A stretch of 64,000 bases of DNA from positions 2,666,017 through 2,730,016 of the forward strand of contig NZ_KK073875.1 of the NCBI RefSeq assembly GCF_000585395.1. The letters run 5' to 3'. The notes beneath the pieces were generated by a model. The model was given only the letters and a program-made list of their open reading frames with translations. It did no database searches and had not been told where the DNA came from. This DNA comes from Saccharibacillus sacchari DSM 19268. GTDB taxonomy: Bacteria > Bacillota > Bacilli > Paenibacillales > Paenibacillaceae. Positions 34,229-42,103 of this stretch are shown here, piece after piece. Both the position numbers and the translations under genes were made by a program. The first letter of the stretch is position 1, and every line of letters begins with the position of its first letter.

Positions 34229-34255
34229 TTAAGAAGCGAAGGGAAGAGAACTCTC

Positions 34256-36709
34256 ATGAAAAAAGCAACCAAGATCGCGAAAACGAAAAAGTTCAAAGCC
34301 AACAAAAAAATGGCGGCAGCCGGTCTGCTCGGCGCGGTGCTGCTGACCTCGGCGAGCGTCGTTCCTGCGGCAGCGGCCGGATTGACCTGGAATGCCTCGA
34401 ACGGTTATCTGATCAACGCAACCAGCAGCAATACGACCAGCACGACGTCCGCTTCGACTTCTACAGGCACGACCGCATCTACCGCATCCGATTTGAAAGT
34501 GACCAACATGACCGTCTCGGATCTTGTCACGTTAAAAACGAAGGATTACGCGACAACGTGGAGCACCGGAACCTATACGACGATCAAGCTGAACAGCACA
34601 AGCGCAACCGTTAGCGGCTCGGGTGCCAAGGCATCCGGCAGTACGGTTACGATCTCCGAGGCAGGCACGTATGTCGTGAGCGGCAAACTGACGGACGGGC
34701 AGATCGTCGTTGCGGCAGCGGACACGGATGATGTGCATATCGTCTTCAAAGGCGTGACTTTGGCTAACGATTCGACTTCGCCATTCTATGTAAAGTCGGC
34801 GGATAAAGTCGTAGTCACTCTGTCAGCGGGCACAACGAATACGATCACGGACAGCAGCACCTATACCTTTGCGGAGGGCGAAGACGAACCGGATGCCGCG
34901 ATGTTTAGTAAAGCTAATCTGACCATTAACGGCACCGGAACCCTGAACGTCACGGGCAATTACAAGGACGGTATTCGCAGTAAAGATAATCTCAATATCG
35001 TCAGCGGTAAAATTACGGTCAAAGCGGTCGAAGACGCCATTATCGGTAAAGACCGCGTCGTGATCGAAGGCGGCACGTTCAATATCGATGCAGGCTTCGA
35101 CGGAATCAAATCCACCAACGATACCAATACGGCAAAAGGCTTCGTTGCGATCTCGGGAGGCACGTTCAACATCACGGCAGGCAATGACGGCATTCAGGCC
35201 GAAACCGCGCTTGTCATCGATGGCGGGGACTTCGACATCGTAACGGGCGGCGGTTATGAAAATGGACGGACGCATACCGACGACTTCGGCGGCGGTGGAG
35301 GCTTTGGCGGTCAAATGCCAGAAGATTGGACACCGGGCGAAATGCCGACGAATGCGGATGGCACAGCGATGACCTTCCCGACCAATGCAGACGGCACAAC
35401 CATGACGCCGCCAACCAACGCGGACGGAACGGCGATGACGCCTCCGACGAACTTGAATACAGCCTCCGGTACTGAAGCGGACGAAACAACGGAAGAAGCG
35501 GAGACGACCGAAAGCATGAAGGCGCTCAAAGCGGGCACCGAATTGGTTATCAACGATGGAACATTCACGATCGATGCGGCTGACGATGCGGTGCATAGCA
35601 ACGGCAACGTGAATATCACAGGCGGAACATTCGACGTCGCGACCGGAGACGACGGCTTCCATGCCGACGCGGTACTGGAAATCTCGGACGGTACGATTGA
35701 GGTTACGAATAGCTATGAATCGTTGGAAGGCTTTATCATCAATATCAAAGGCGGCGATATTGACGTAACCGCTTCGGATGACGGTGTCAATGCGGCTGGT
35801 GATGATCCGACGTTGGCAGCAACGACGGATACGACGTCTACAGACAGTGCGGCAACAACAAGCAGTGCGACACCAGCAAGCAACACGCAAACAGCCGCAG
35901 CTTCTACATCCAGCGCAAGCAGCTCTTCAACTGCAACGACAAGCACCGCGGCGGCAGCCGACACGACGACCGATGCGACTTCCTCCGCTTCGCAGACGCC
36001 AGGCAACGGTATGATGCCGGGCGGCATGGGCGGCGGAATGATGGAAGCCAGCAACGCCGAACTGAATATCAGCGGCGGAACCCTAACCGTTAACGCAGGC
36101 GGCGACGGTCTGGATTCCAACGGTTCCGTCAATATGACGGGCGGCACGGTGATCGTGAACGGCCCGATGGATAACGGCAACGGGCCACTCGACTATGACG
36201 GCACATTCGAGATCAGCGGAGGTACCCTGATCGCAGCCGGAAGCTCGGGCATGGCACAAGCCCCTTCGACTTCATCGAGCCAACGTTCGCTGGGCATTAC
36301 CTTTGCCGCTTCGCTGAGTGCAGGAACGCTTGTGCATGTGGAAGACTCGGCGGGCAACAACGTTCTGACCTTCGCTCCGTCCAAATCGTTTAGTTCGGTC
36401 GTGGTTAGCTCTTCCGCGTTGAAAGCAGGCGAAACGTATACCGTTTCGACAGGCGGCACATCGACGGGTACGGAGTTTGACGGTCTCTACACAGGCGGAA
36501 CGTATAGCGGTGGAACAACTTACACAACCTTCGAATTCTCAACGAGCGACGCCACAACCTGGGTCGACGAATCCGGCGTAACTGCCGGACCGAGCGGCAT
36601 GGGCGGATTCGGCAGTGGAGGCATGGGCGGCGACGGCACGACCCGCGGCCCGCGAGGTACGCAATCAAGCAGCACGTCTACTACGACAAGCACAACAACG
36701 GCGGAATAA
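34256..36709 (+). CDS. Secreted DUF4353-type beta-helix (carbohydrate-binding domain) protein
   Basis: An 817-residue exported protein. A long basic n-region (about 18 residues, mostly Lys) precedes a hydrophobic core and a signal-peptidase I site near AAAAG (about 42). A Ser/Thr-rich linker leads to a right-handed beta-helix-like repeat region with turns of the form ISGGTFNITAGNDGI and INDGTFTIDAADDAVHSNG. It is interrupted by a Gly/Met/Pro-rich insert (about 345-410) and a Thr/Ser/Ala-rich one (about 520-580). The ATG at 34256 is 27 bases after the DUF4956 gene, in the same operon. A surface or matrix role is likely. A lipoprotein paralog lies at 49202. Confidence 0.85.
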   Translation: MKKATKIAKTKKFKANKKMAAAGLLGAVLLTSASVVPAAAAGLTWNASNGYLINATSSNTTSTTSASTSTGTTASTASDLKVTNMTVSDLVTLKTKDYATTWSTGTYTTIKLNSTSATVSGSGAKASGSTVTISEAGTYVVSGKLTDGQIVVAAADTDDVHIVFKGVTLANDSTSPFYVKSADKVVVTLSAGTTNTITDSSTYTFAEGEDEPDAAMFSKANLTINGTGTLNVTGNYKDGIRSKDNLNIVSGKITVKAVEDAIIGKDRVVIEGGTFNIDAGFDGIKSTNDTNTAKGFVAISGGTFNITAGNDGIQAETALVIDGGDFDIVTGGGYENGRTHTDDFGGGGGFGGQMPEDWTPGEMPTNADGTAMTFPTNADGTTMTPPTNADGTAMTPPTNLNTASGTEADETTEEAETTESMKALKAGTELVINDGTFTIDAADDAVHSNGNVNITGGTFDVATGDDGFHADAVLEISDGTIEVTNSYESLEGFIINIKGGDIDVTASDDGVNAAGDDPTLAATTDTTSTDSAATTSSATPASNTQTAAASTSSASSSSTATTSTAAAADTTTDATSSASQTPGNGMMPGGMGGGMMEASNAELNISGGTLTVNAGGDGLDSNGSVNMTGGTVIVNGPMDNGNGPLDYDGTFEISGGTLIAAGSSGMAQAPSTSSSQRSLGITFAASLSAGTLVHVEDSAGNNVLTFAPSKSFSSVVVSSSALKAGETYTVSTGGTSTGTEFDGLYTGGTYSGGTTYTTFEFSTSDATTWVDESGVTAGPSGMGGFGSGGMGGDGTTRGPRGTQSSSTSTTTSTTTAE

Positions 36710-36734
36710 TCGGAAAATTTAGCCCTAAAGCAAG

Positions 36735-36766
36735 GCCTTCCCTTTTCATAAGGGGAGGCTTTTTTC
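36735..36766 (+). terminator. Rho-independent terminator of the VTC operon
   Basis: GCCTTCCC/GGGGAGGC (one G-T pair), 9-base loop, then TTTTTTT. Confidence 0.8.
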
Positions 36767-36862
36767 GTGAGGAATAGTTGGCTTTTCGCGTTTATAGACT
36801 GAATGCTTGAATATTCGATAAAGCTCGCAAGTATGGAAGTTGACCACTGATTGGAGGCAGGT

Positions 36863-37060
36863 ATGGATATCATTTTGATCGCAACCTTTTTAGCAGCGAT
36901 TCTGAGTTTTTTTATCGTATATATCTTAATAGGTATTTTCAACGCGCACGCAAATCCGAAAAGCCGCATCCTTGTGAGTTTTTTGACAGCCATTCTTTCC
37001 TTGATTTTCTTTGCGTTTATGGCTGTGATCGTGGGCCAAGTATCTTTGATTACCCTTTGA
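36863..37060 (+). CDS. Small membrane protein (65 aa)
   Basis: Two hydrophobic helices (about 1-24 and 35-62) joined by a short basic loop [15 protein letters not shown] lies 7 bases upstream of ATG 36863, so translation is credible. No family recognised. It sits after the VTC operon terminator and directly before a broken AraC gene. Confidence 0.6.
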   Translation: MDIILIATFLAAILSFFIVYILIGIFNAHANPKSRILVSFLTAILSLIFFAFMAVIVGQVSLITL

Positions 37061-37067
37061 TATTTTT

Positions 37068-37443
37068 GTGCACCGATTGCAAGACTCGGATCGGCGGCTG
37101 CTCTTAGCGGCTTTCGATCTCGCGCTCAAGTACGGATACGAATCGCCGGAAGCGTTCACTCGGGCTTTTAAAAAAATGCACGGAATTACTCCGGCAGACG
37201 CACGAAAGCCCGGCATCAGGCGCAAAGCTTATCCGCGAATTTCCTTTCAACTTTCTAATGGATCTATTCGGCAGATCGACGCTAATCGGAAATATAGGCG
37301 AACACCTTATCAACAAATCCCGGAATTTTGGCAAACCTGTATTGCCGACGGCACCGTCGACCGCATCCGCGCAGCACCGCGGCAATGGTATGTACGAGAT
37401 GGAAATCTGGATTCCCATCGCGCCAAAAACAAATAAAAACTAA
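37068..37443 (+). pseudogene. Remnant of an AraC/GyrI-like effector-binding regulator
   Basis: One frame encodes the second AraC helix-turn-helix ([33 protein letters not shown]) and the start of the effector domain ([11 protein letters not shown]). After a deletion, IPEFWQ remains, and the last strand [12 protein letters not shown] appears in another frame (about 37390-37430). The first helix-turn-helix and most of the effector domain are lost. No valid start is present. Confidence 0.75.
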
Positions 37444-37493
37444 ACCCATCCCCACCCGCTGGCAACTTCTTCCCGCCACGGGTTCTTTTCATA

Positions 37494-37525
37494 TCTATTT
37501 TTATTGCAAACGCAATAAAAATAGA
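37494..37525. promoter_or_regulatory. Perfect 14-bp AT-rich palindrome upstream of paiA
   Basis: TCTATTTTTATTGC-AAAC-GCAATAAAAATAGA. Exact arms, 4-base loop, followed by CTATATTTC. It may be an operator or a terminator of the degraded upstream gene. Confidence 0.55.
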
Positions 37526-37562
37526 CTATATTTCTGAGTGTCGCTTACACTAACCCAACTCC

Positions 37563-37613
37563 GGGAGCGAGATCGTTTCGAACCGAAGCGCAGGTCGAAA
37601 CGATCTCGCTCCC
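37563..37613. repeat. P3-family palindromic repeat, copy 1 (upstream of paiA)
   Basis: Exact 19-bp arms 37563-37581 (GGGAGCGAGATCGTTTCGA) and 37595-37613 with a 13-base loop ACCGAAGCGCAGG. Ends 27 bases before the paiA start, so in mRNA it forms a very stable leader stem. Confidence 0.75.
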
Positions 37614-37640
37614 TCTCCCACCCGGAAAGGAATGATAAAA

Positions 37641-38159
37641 ATGACAACTACAATCCGAAAATGCGACATCCAAGACTTGAAAACCCTCCGCGAAATCGGA
37701 ATAGAAACCTTCAACGACACCTTCGCCGAGCAAAATAAACCCGAAAACATGCACGCCTATCTAGCAAAAGCATTCGACGAAAAAAAGTTCCAACAAGAAC
37801 TGAACACCCCAAACTCTTCCTTCTTCTTCATCTCGCATAACAACCAGCTAGCCGGATTCCTAAAAGTAAACGTCGGCACCGCACAATCCGAACCGATGGG
37901 CGACGATAGCCTCGAAGTCGAACGCATCTACGTCCGTAAATCGTTCAAACGCATGGGTCTAGGCAAAAAACTCATGAACTACGCCTTCGAACTCGCCAAC
38001 CAACAAGCCAAAACAAAAATCTGGCTAGGCGTCTGGGAAAAAAACACCTCCGCCATCCTTTTCTATGAACAACAAGGCTTTGTCCTAACAGACAAACATT
38101 CTTTCTGGATGGGCGACGACGAACAAATCGACTGGATCATGACAAAATCGCTAGCTTAA
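37641..38159 (+). CDS. paiA: Spermidine/spermine N-acetyltransferase PaiA (GNAT)
   Basis: A 172-residue GNAT enzyme strikingly close to B. subtilis PaiA as I remember it: ETFNDTFAEQNKPENMHAYL, the LEVERIYVRKSFKRMGLGKKLMNYA acetyl-CoA loop, IWLGVWEKN and the HSFWMGDDEQIDWIM end. PaiA acetylates polyamines and affects sporulation and degradative enzyme genes in Bacillus. I chose ATG 37641, since AAGGA is 9 bases upstream. Base use is more A-rich than the neighbours. It lies between two P3 repeats; no paiB is next to it. Confidence 0.9.
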   Translation: MTTTIRKCDIQDLKTLREIGIETFNDTFAEQNKPENMHAYLAKAFDEKKFQQELNTPNSSFFFISHNNQLAGFLKVNVGTAQSEPMGDDSLEVERIYVRKSFKRMGLGKKLMNYAFELANQQAKTKIWLGVWEKNTSAILFYEQQGFVLTDKHSFWMGDDEQIDWIMTKSLA

Positions 38160-38228
38160 TTTTGCCTTCGTCCTTTTAATTTTATCTTTTCGCCTTTAAT
38201 CTTTTCTTCTCTCTACTACCCCACCTCC

Positions 38229-38312
38229 GGGAGCAAGACCGTTTCGAACCGAAGGGCCTTTGCCCTTAGAGGGAATGGACAACGAAGCCCAGGTCGAAGC
38301 GGTCTTGCTCCC
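38229..38312. repeat. P3-family palindromic repeat, copy 2 (downstream of paiA)
   Basis: 19-bp arms 38229-38247 (GGGAGCAAGACCGTTTCGA) and 38294-38312, one G-T pair, around a 46-base loop that holds AGGGC-CTTT-GCCCT. Two arm positions differ from copy 1, and both changes are compensated on the opposite arm. Confidence 0.75.
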
Positions 38313-38375
38313 GCCCTCCCATCGTTATGCTAGAATCGAAGTGAAAAGATCAATACGCGAAAGGCGGTCTCCTAC

Positions 38376-39587
38376 ATGACCTCATTGCCGCTTCGCCGAG
38401 GCCAGATTATCTCAAGCATCGTGCTGCTGTATCTGTTCACGCGCTTGCTGCCCGATTCGAATTCGGCGCGCTGGGCTTCGGCGATCTTATTTCTGGCCTT
38501 TATCGTCGGACTGGCGATTGCTCCGCGAGTCCAAAATCCAACCATCCGATTGCTCGTATTCGGAGGCCTGTACGCGGCGTCCGTCGCCTATTGGCTGGCG
38601 TTCGGCCACGACACGTCGCTGCTGCTGATCCTGCAAGGATTTCTGGTCAGCTATATCGCGCTATTACTGGTCGAACCCGCTTCAGCGGTACTGGCGAGCG
38701 CGATCGTGGCGTTTACTTTTATTCTGCAAATCGAGTATGAAGGGGCCTCCTGGGAGAGCTTGCTGAGACAGGATTTGTTTATTTATGTCGGACTGTACGC
38801 GCTGCTGCGCATGATCCGCATTAGCCGATCCAAACAGCGCGAACAGCAGCGGCACGCGGAAGAGTTGAAGATTATTCATGCCAAGCTTCAGCAGGCGCAT
38901 GAGGAATTGGAACAGGCTACGGTGCAGTCGCTGCGTTATGCCGTGTTGGAAGAACGCAGCCGGATCGCGCGGGATATTCACGACAGTATCGGCCATCGTC
39001 TGACCTCGGTCATCGTTCAGCTTCAAGCTCTGCCTTACGTGTTGAAAAGCGATCCGACAGAATCCGAACGTATCGTGCGCACGGTGCTGGAAGTGGCGCG
39101 CTCATGCATGCAGGAAGTCCGTTCCGTCGTGCACGAGATGGGTACGGACGAGAGTGGGGCCGGGATCGTATCATTACGCAGCCTGGTGCAGCAGACCTCG
39201 GCCGTTCCGGGCGCGCCGAAAATCAGTTTGAACATTGAAGGGGAAGAGGCAAAGAGACAGCAAGAGTGGCCGCCGCAAATTGCGGCAGCCTTGTACCGTT
39301 GCTTGCAGGAGGCTTTAACGAACACGATTCGCCATGCTCAGGCGCATCAAGTAGAGGTTACGATCAAGCAAAGCGAGAGTCGTCTGGCGCTAAATTACCG
39401 TGACGACGGTATTCTCAAGCCGGGAGAGTCGTTGCAAGAAGGCTTTGGATTGGGCGGGATTCGCAAACGGTGCCGGGATGTCGGCGGGGAATGTATCATC
39501 GCGGTACGGGAACCGCACGGCATCGCGATCGATATTGCGCTGCCGCTGGCGATCGATCGAGACAAGGGAGATGAGCAGCATGACTAA
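38376..39587 (+). CDS. NarL-type sensor histidine kinase (HisKA_3)
   Basis: A 403-residue kinase. Four to six membrane helices occupy residues 10-150, a coiled coil about 152-185 (KQREQQRHAEELKIIHAKLQQAHEELEQ), the HisKA_3 domain about 190-255 (RSRIARDIHDSIGHRLTSV; phospho-His in DIHD) and a compact HATPase_c follows (EALTNTIRHAQA, GFGLGGIRKRC). Topology resembles DesK/LiaS-like kinases of Bacillota. Start ATG 38376 follows AAGGCGG. It overlaps the regulator gene by 8 bases. Confidence 0.9.
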   Translation: MTSLPLRRGQIISSIVLLYLFTRLLPDSNSARWASAILFLAFIVGLAIAPRVQNPTIRLLVFGGLYAASVAYWLAFGHDTSLLLILQGFLVSYIALLLVEPASAVLASAIVAFTFILQIEYEGASWESLLRQDLFIYVGLYALLRMIRISRSKQREQQRHAEELKIIHAKLQQAHEELEQATVQSLRYAVLEERSRIARDIHDSIGHRLTSVIVQLQALPYVLKSDPTESERIVRTVLEVARSCMQEVRSVVHEMGTDESGAGIVSLRSLVQQTSAVPGAPKISLNIEGEEAKRQQEWPPQIAAALYRCLQEALTNTIRHAQAHQVEVTIKQSESRLALNYRDDGILKPGESLQEGFGLGGIRKRCRDVGGECIIAVREPHGIAIDIALPLAIDRDKGDEQHD

Positions 39588-40278
39588 CGCGGAATCTGCG
39601 AATGAAAGATTGGACAACGGAATCGCCAAAATCCTGCTCGTGGACGATCAGCCGCTTGTTCGCCAAGGAATGAAATACATCATCGGCGCGCAGCCGGATC
39701 TTGAAGTCGCAGGCGAGGCCGGAAGCGGACCGGATGCGGTGAAGGTCGCGCTGGAGCAGCATCCTCAGCTTATTTTGATGGATGTCCAAATGCCGGAGTT
39801 TAACGGAATCGAAGCCGCGCGGCGCATTTTGGAAAAACTGCCGGATTGCAAAATCGTCATTTTGACTACGTTTGATACGGAAGAGTATGTGCTGGAAGGG
39901 ATTCGCGCGGGAGCGATCGGCTATTTGCTGAAAGATACGGAGCCGGAGGAGCTTTTAACTGCGATTCGTGCCGCATTGCGCGGCGAAGTCATTTTCCGCA
40001 CCGCGCTGGCCGGGAAGCTGATCGGTCAGGCCTTGCAGCGGCAGGGGGACAATGCTTCGGATTCGATGACCACGAAGCTGCTCCAACCTTTTACCGCGAG
40101 AGAACTGGAAGTGCTTCAGCAGATGGCCTACGGATTACGTAACGAAGAGATCGCGGCCAAGCTGTTCGTCAGCGAAAGCACGGTGAAGACGCATGTACAT
40201 CGAATCCTGCAAAAGTTCGACGTACAGGATCGGACGCAGGCGGTGGTGTACGCGATTCGCAACGGGATCGTGGAGTGA
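39580..40278 (+). CDS. NarL/FixJ-family response regulator
   Basis: A 232-residue regulator. The receiver begins AKILLVDDQPLVRQGMKYII, with phospho-Asp in LILMDVQMPEFNG and the switch Lys in YLLKDTEPEE. The LuxR-type helix-turn-helix (about 165-228) reads FTARELEVLQQMAYGLRNEEIAAKLFVSESTVKTHVHRIL. I chose ATG 39580 (AAGGGAG 9 bases upstream). It pairs with the overlapping kinase. The regulon is not evident from the window. Confidence 0.92.
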   Translation: MTNAESANERLDNGIAKILLVDDQPLVRQGMKYIIGAQPDLEVAGEAGSGPDAVKVALEQHPQLILMDVQMPEFNGIEAARRILEKLPDCKIVILTTFDTEEYVLEGIRAGAIGYLLKDTEPEELLTAIRAALRGEVIFRTALAGKLIGQALQRQGDNASDSMTTKLLQPFTARELEVLQQMAYGLRNEEIAAKLFVSESTVKTHVHRILQKFDVQDRTQAVVYAIRNGIVE

Positions 40279-40329
40279 AGGGAACGGACACAGAAGACGC
40301 GGAGCGGCGGAGTGCGGTCGCATCACCGC

Positions 40330-40430
40330 TTATCCACAGAGCCGACGGCGAACAGAGCGCCGTCGGCTTCTTTTTGCCTGGGGATAACCGATTTTCCGCG
40401 TCTGCGCATCCATCCACAGGTGGATAAGCG
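40330..40430. promoter_or_regulatory. Cluster of DnaA-box-like sequences
   Basis: A perfect TTATCCACA at 40330-40338, CCATCCACA at 40410-40418, and on the minus strand TTATCCACC (complement of 40420-40428). A terminator lies between. The neighbours are not replication genes, so this is probably a DnaA titration or regulatory cluster, or chance. Confidence 0.35.
40341..40376 (+). terminator. Rho-independent terminator of the NarL-type operon
   Basis: Exact 10-bp stem GCCGACGGCG/CGCCGTCGGC, 7-base loop, then TTCTTTTTG. Confidence 0.88.
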
Positions 40431-40521
40431 CCTGCGGCAAGAGCAACCCCTCGGTGGACGCGGTGCCTCCTGAATCGGGATAAGCTTAAGACATCCCAAA
40501 AACAACAAGGAGGCAACACAC

Positions 40522-41037
40522 ATGACCGCAACGACCTGGATCTCGACGCTCGCTATTTTCGCTCTTCTCACTTGGAGTACATTCGGCCGCAAGGCATTCA
40601 ATCCGGTTCGCCTGATTATGCCTATTCTGGTCATCAGCTACTTCGGCGCCACCTACCTGAAAGACATCCCGAGCGACGGCAATAACGGTTGGCTGCTCGC
40701 GGCGTCCGCCGCATTCGGCGCCCTGATCGGCGCGCTGCTGCTGACCATGTCCCATATCGAATATGACGGCAAAAGCCGCAAGACTTACGTAACCAACGGC
40801 ATCGCCAGCATCGGCGTTCTGTCGATCATGTTCATCCTGCGCATCGGACTGGTGCAATGGGTGACCAGCCACGGCGAGACCGCTTACCGGTACTCGCAGC
40901 TGCATCATTTTGACTTGTACATCATCGGTCCGGCATTTATTTTCATGGCTGCTTCGATGCTGATCGTGCGGATCGTCGGCCTGTTGATTCGGGTGAAACG
41001 CACGCGTTCGGAAGCGGTATCCGGCTGGAGTGCCTAA
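40522..41037 (+). CDS. Hypothetical membrane protein (171 aa)
   Basis: Five hydrophobic segments (about 3-18, 28-43, 57-76, 92-110, 132-158) with short loops. AAGGAGG lies 9 bases upstream of ATG 40522, so expression is very likely. The layout recalls CcdC/DUF1453-like proteins but I cannot assign it with confidence. It is a single gene between two terminators. Confidence 0.75.
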   Translation: MTATTWISTLAIFALLTWSTFGRKAFNPVRLIMPILVISYFGATYLKDIPSDGNNGWLLAASAAFGALIGALLLTMSHIEYDGKSRKTYVTNGIASIGVLSIMFILRIGLVQWVTSHGETAYRYSQLHHFDLYIIGPAFIFMAASMLIVRIVGLLIRVKRTRSEAVSGWSA

Positions 41038-41065
41038 TGAATACGCTTGGAAAAACAGCACCGCA

Positions 41066-41115
41066 AAACAGGTCGATTAACGGACATTCATCCGCTGATC
41101 GACCTGTTTCGTTTT
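41066..41115. terminator. Bidirectional terminator
   Basis: Exact 12-bp arms AAACAGGTCGAT (41066-41077) and ATCGACCTGTTT (41098-41109), inner stem CGGA/TCCG, plus-strand tail CGTTTTTG. It lies between the convergent membrane-protein and ArsR genes. Confidence 0.8.
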
Positions 41116-41161
41116 TGCCGAAGATTGTTCGCAGGGTTTGCAAATCGCCTTTTACCATCCG

Positions 41162-41476
41162 TTATTCCGTCAATACAGGCTCGTTCAACAGCAGATCGAC
41201 CATACCCGGAAAGCGGCGGTCCAGGTCTTCCTTTCGCAGAGAGTAGAAATGTTCCTTGCCTTGAAAACGCGGTTGGATCAATCCGGACTCGCGCAGAATC
41301 TTGATATGGTGGGATAACGTCGATTTGGAAATGTGTTCGACTTCGAAGCCGGAGCAGTTTTTCTCGCCCGAGCGAGCCAAACACTGAACGATCTTCATGC
41401 GTACGGGATCGCCGAGCGCGGCACATACGGTCGTTAAATCCATTTCGGAGATCGAAGGAAGGGTTAGAGTTTTCAT
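41162..41476 (-). CDS. ArsR-family transcriptional regulator
   Basis: A 104-residue winged-helix repressor: LTTVCAALGDPVRMKIVQCLA, then the recognition helix HISKSTLSHHIKILRESGLI and the wing FQGKEHFYSLRKEDLDRRFPG. Two cysteines (in QCLA and KNCSGF) could bind a metal or respond to oxidation, but the classic ELCVCDL metal box is absent. The ATG at 41476 has no clear ribosome site, so the transcript may be leaderless or the start slightly wrong. It diverges from an NTF2-like gene across a TTCGA-type palindrome. Confidence 0.87.
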   Translation of the reverse strand: MKTLTLPSISEMDLTTVCAALGDPVRMKIVQCLARSGEKNCSGFEVEHISKSTLSHHIKILRESGLIQPRFQGKEHFYSLRKEDLDRRFPGMVDLLLNEPVLTE

Positions 41477-41513
41477 GGTTGTAGGGTAGCACAATCGCGG
41501 ATTGAATACAAAT

Positions 41514-41566
41514 TTCGAAAAAAATCGAACTAAAGATTGCGAAGCGGCGAGAGAGTGTGTTATATT
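41514..41566 (+). promoter_or_regulatory. ArsR-type operator and promoter of the NTF2-like gene
   Basis: Palindrome TTCGA-AAAAAA-TCGAA (41514-41529) lies just upstream of TTGCGA (41537-41542), 18 bases, and a TG-extended TATATT (41561-41566). Another TTCGA half-site follows at 41576-41580. Suited to repression by the divergent ArsR protein. Confidence 0.6.
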
Positions 41567-41631
41567 CCTTTTCAGTTCGAAAAATATCAAACAATAAATG
41601 ATGCAGCAGCATTGTTTCGGGAGGATTAACC

Positions 41632-42012
41632 ATGGAAACGTTGACGGTATTGAATACGTATTTTCGCTTGTTCGACGCGGCGCGCACGGATGAATCGGCA
41701 ATGAACGACTTGTTGTCGCTGTTCACGGAAGATGCGGAGATCGTGCTGAACGGCAATAGCCGAAACGGCTTTGAAGATTTCGTAAGAGCCTTCTACGCGC
41801 ATAACCGCGACGTCAAACATATGTGGGACGGCTGGGTGCTTCAAGCGGACGGCAGCTACCATACCAATTGGGCGGTATGCGGCCAGACGTCGGAAGGTGC
41901 GGTCTATGCGAAAACGGGCGTGGATATTGCTCGTTTTAACGCGGACGGAAAGATTGTGTATTTGGAAAACGTGCCGACGGATAAGGATGCGTTCGGAAAA
42001 TATACGTCTTAA
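41632..42012 (+). CDS. SnoaL/NTF2-like protein
   Basis: A 126-residue single-domain protein with the cone-shaped NTF2/SnoaL fold pattern: an N-terminal helix VLNTYFRLFDAARTDESAMNDLLSLF, TEDAEIVLNGNSRNGFEDF, and C-terminal strands with GKIVYLENVPTDKDAFGKY. Such proteins are small-molecule isomerases, hydrolases or binding proteins; the substrate is unknown. The ATG at 41632 has GGGAGG upstream. Likely under control of the divergent ArsR-type repressor. Confidence 0.83.
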   Translation: METLTVLNTYFRLFDAARTDESAMNDLLSLFTEDAEIVLNGNSRNGFEDFVRAFYAHNRDVKHMWDGWVLQADGSYHTNWAVCGQTSEGAVYAKTGVDIARFNADGKIVYLENVPTDKDAFGKYTS

Positions 42013-42035
42013 GCGCGATCTCTCTGAAAAATAGG

Positions 42036-42080
42036 AAAGCCGCCGCAATCAGGTCGAATCCCTGACTACGGCGGCTTTTT
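42036..42080. terminator. Bidirectional terminator
   Basis: 10-bp arms AAAGCCGCCG/CGGCGGCTTT with an inner stem (TCAGG with CCTGA) and plus-strand tail TTTTTGC. It separates the NTF2-like gene from the convergent sugar ABC operon. Confidence 0.82.
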
Positions 42081-42103
42081 GCTGTCATTTGTTTGAACTC
42101 AAG

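Noticed and set aside
40330-40430. Replication origin
   Set aside because: No dnaA, dnaN or AT-rich unwinding region nearby, and only three box-like sequences.
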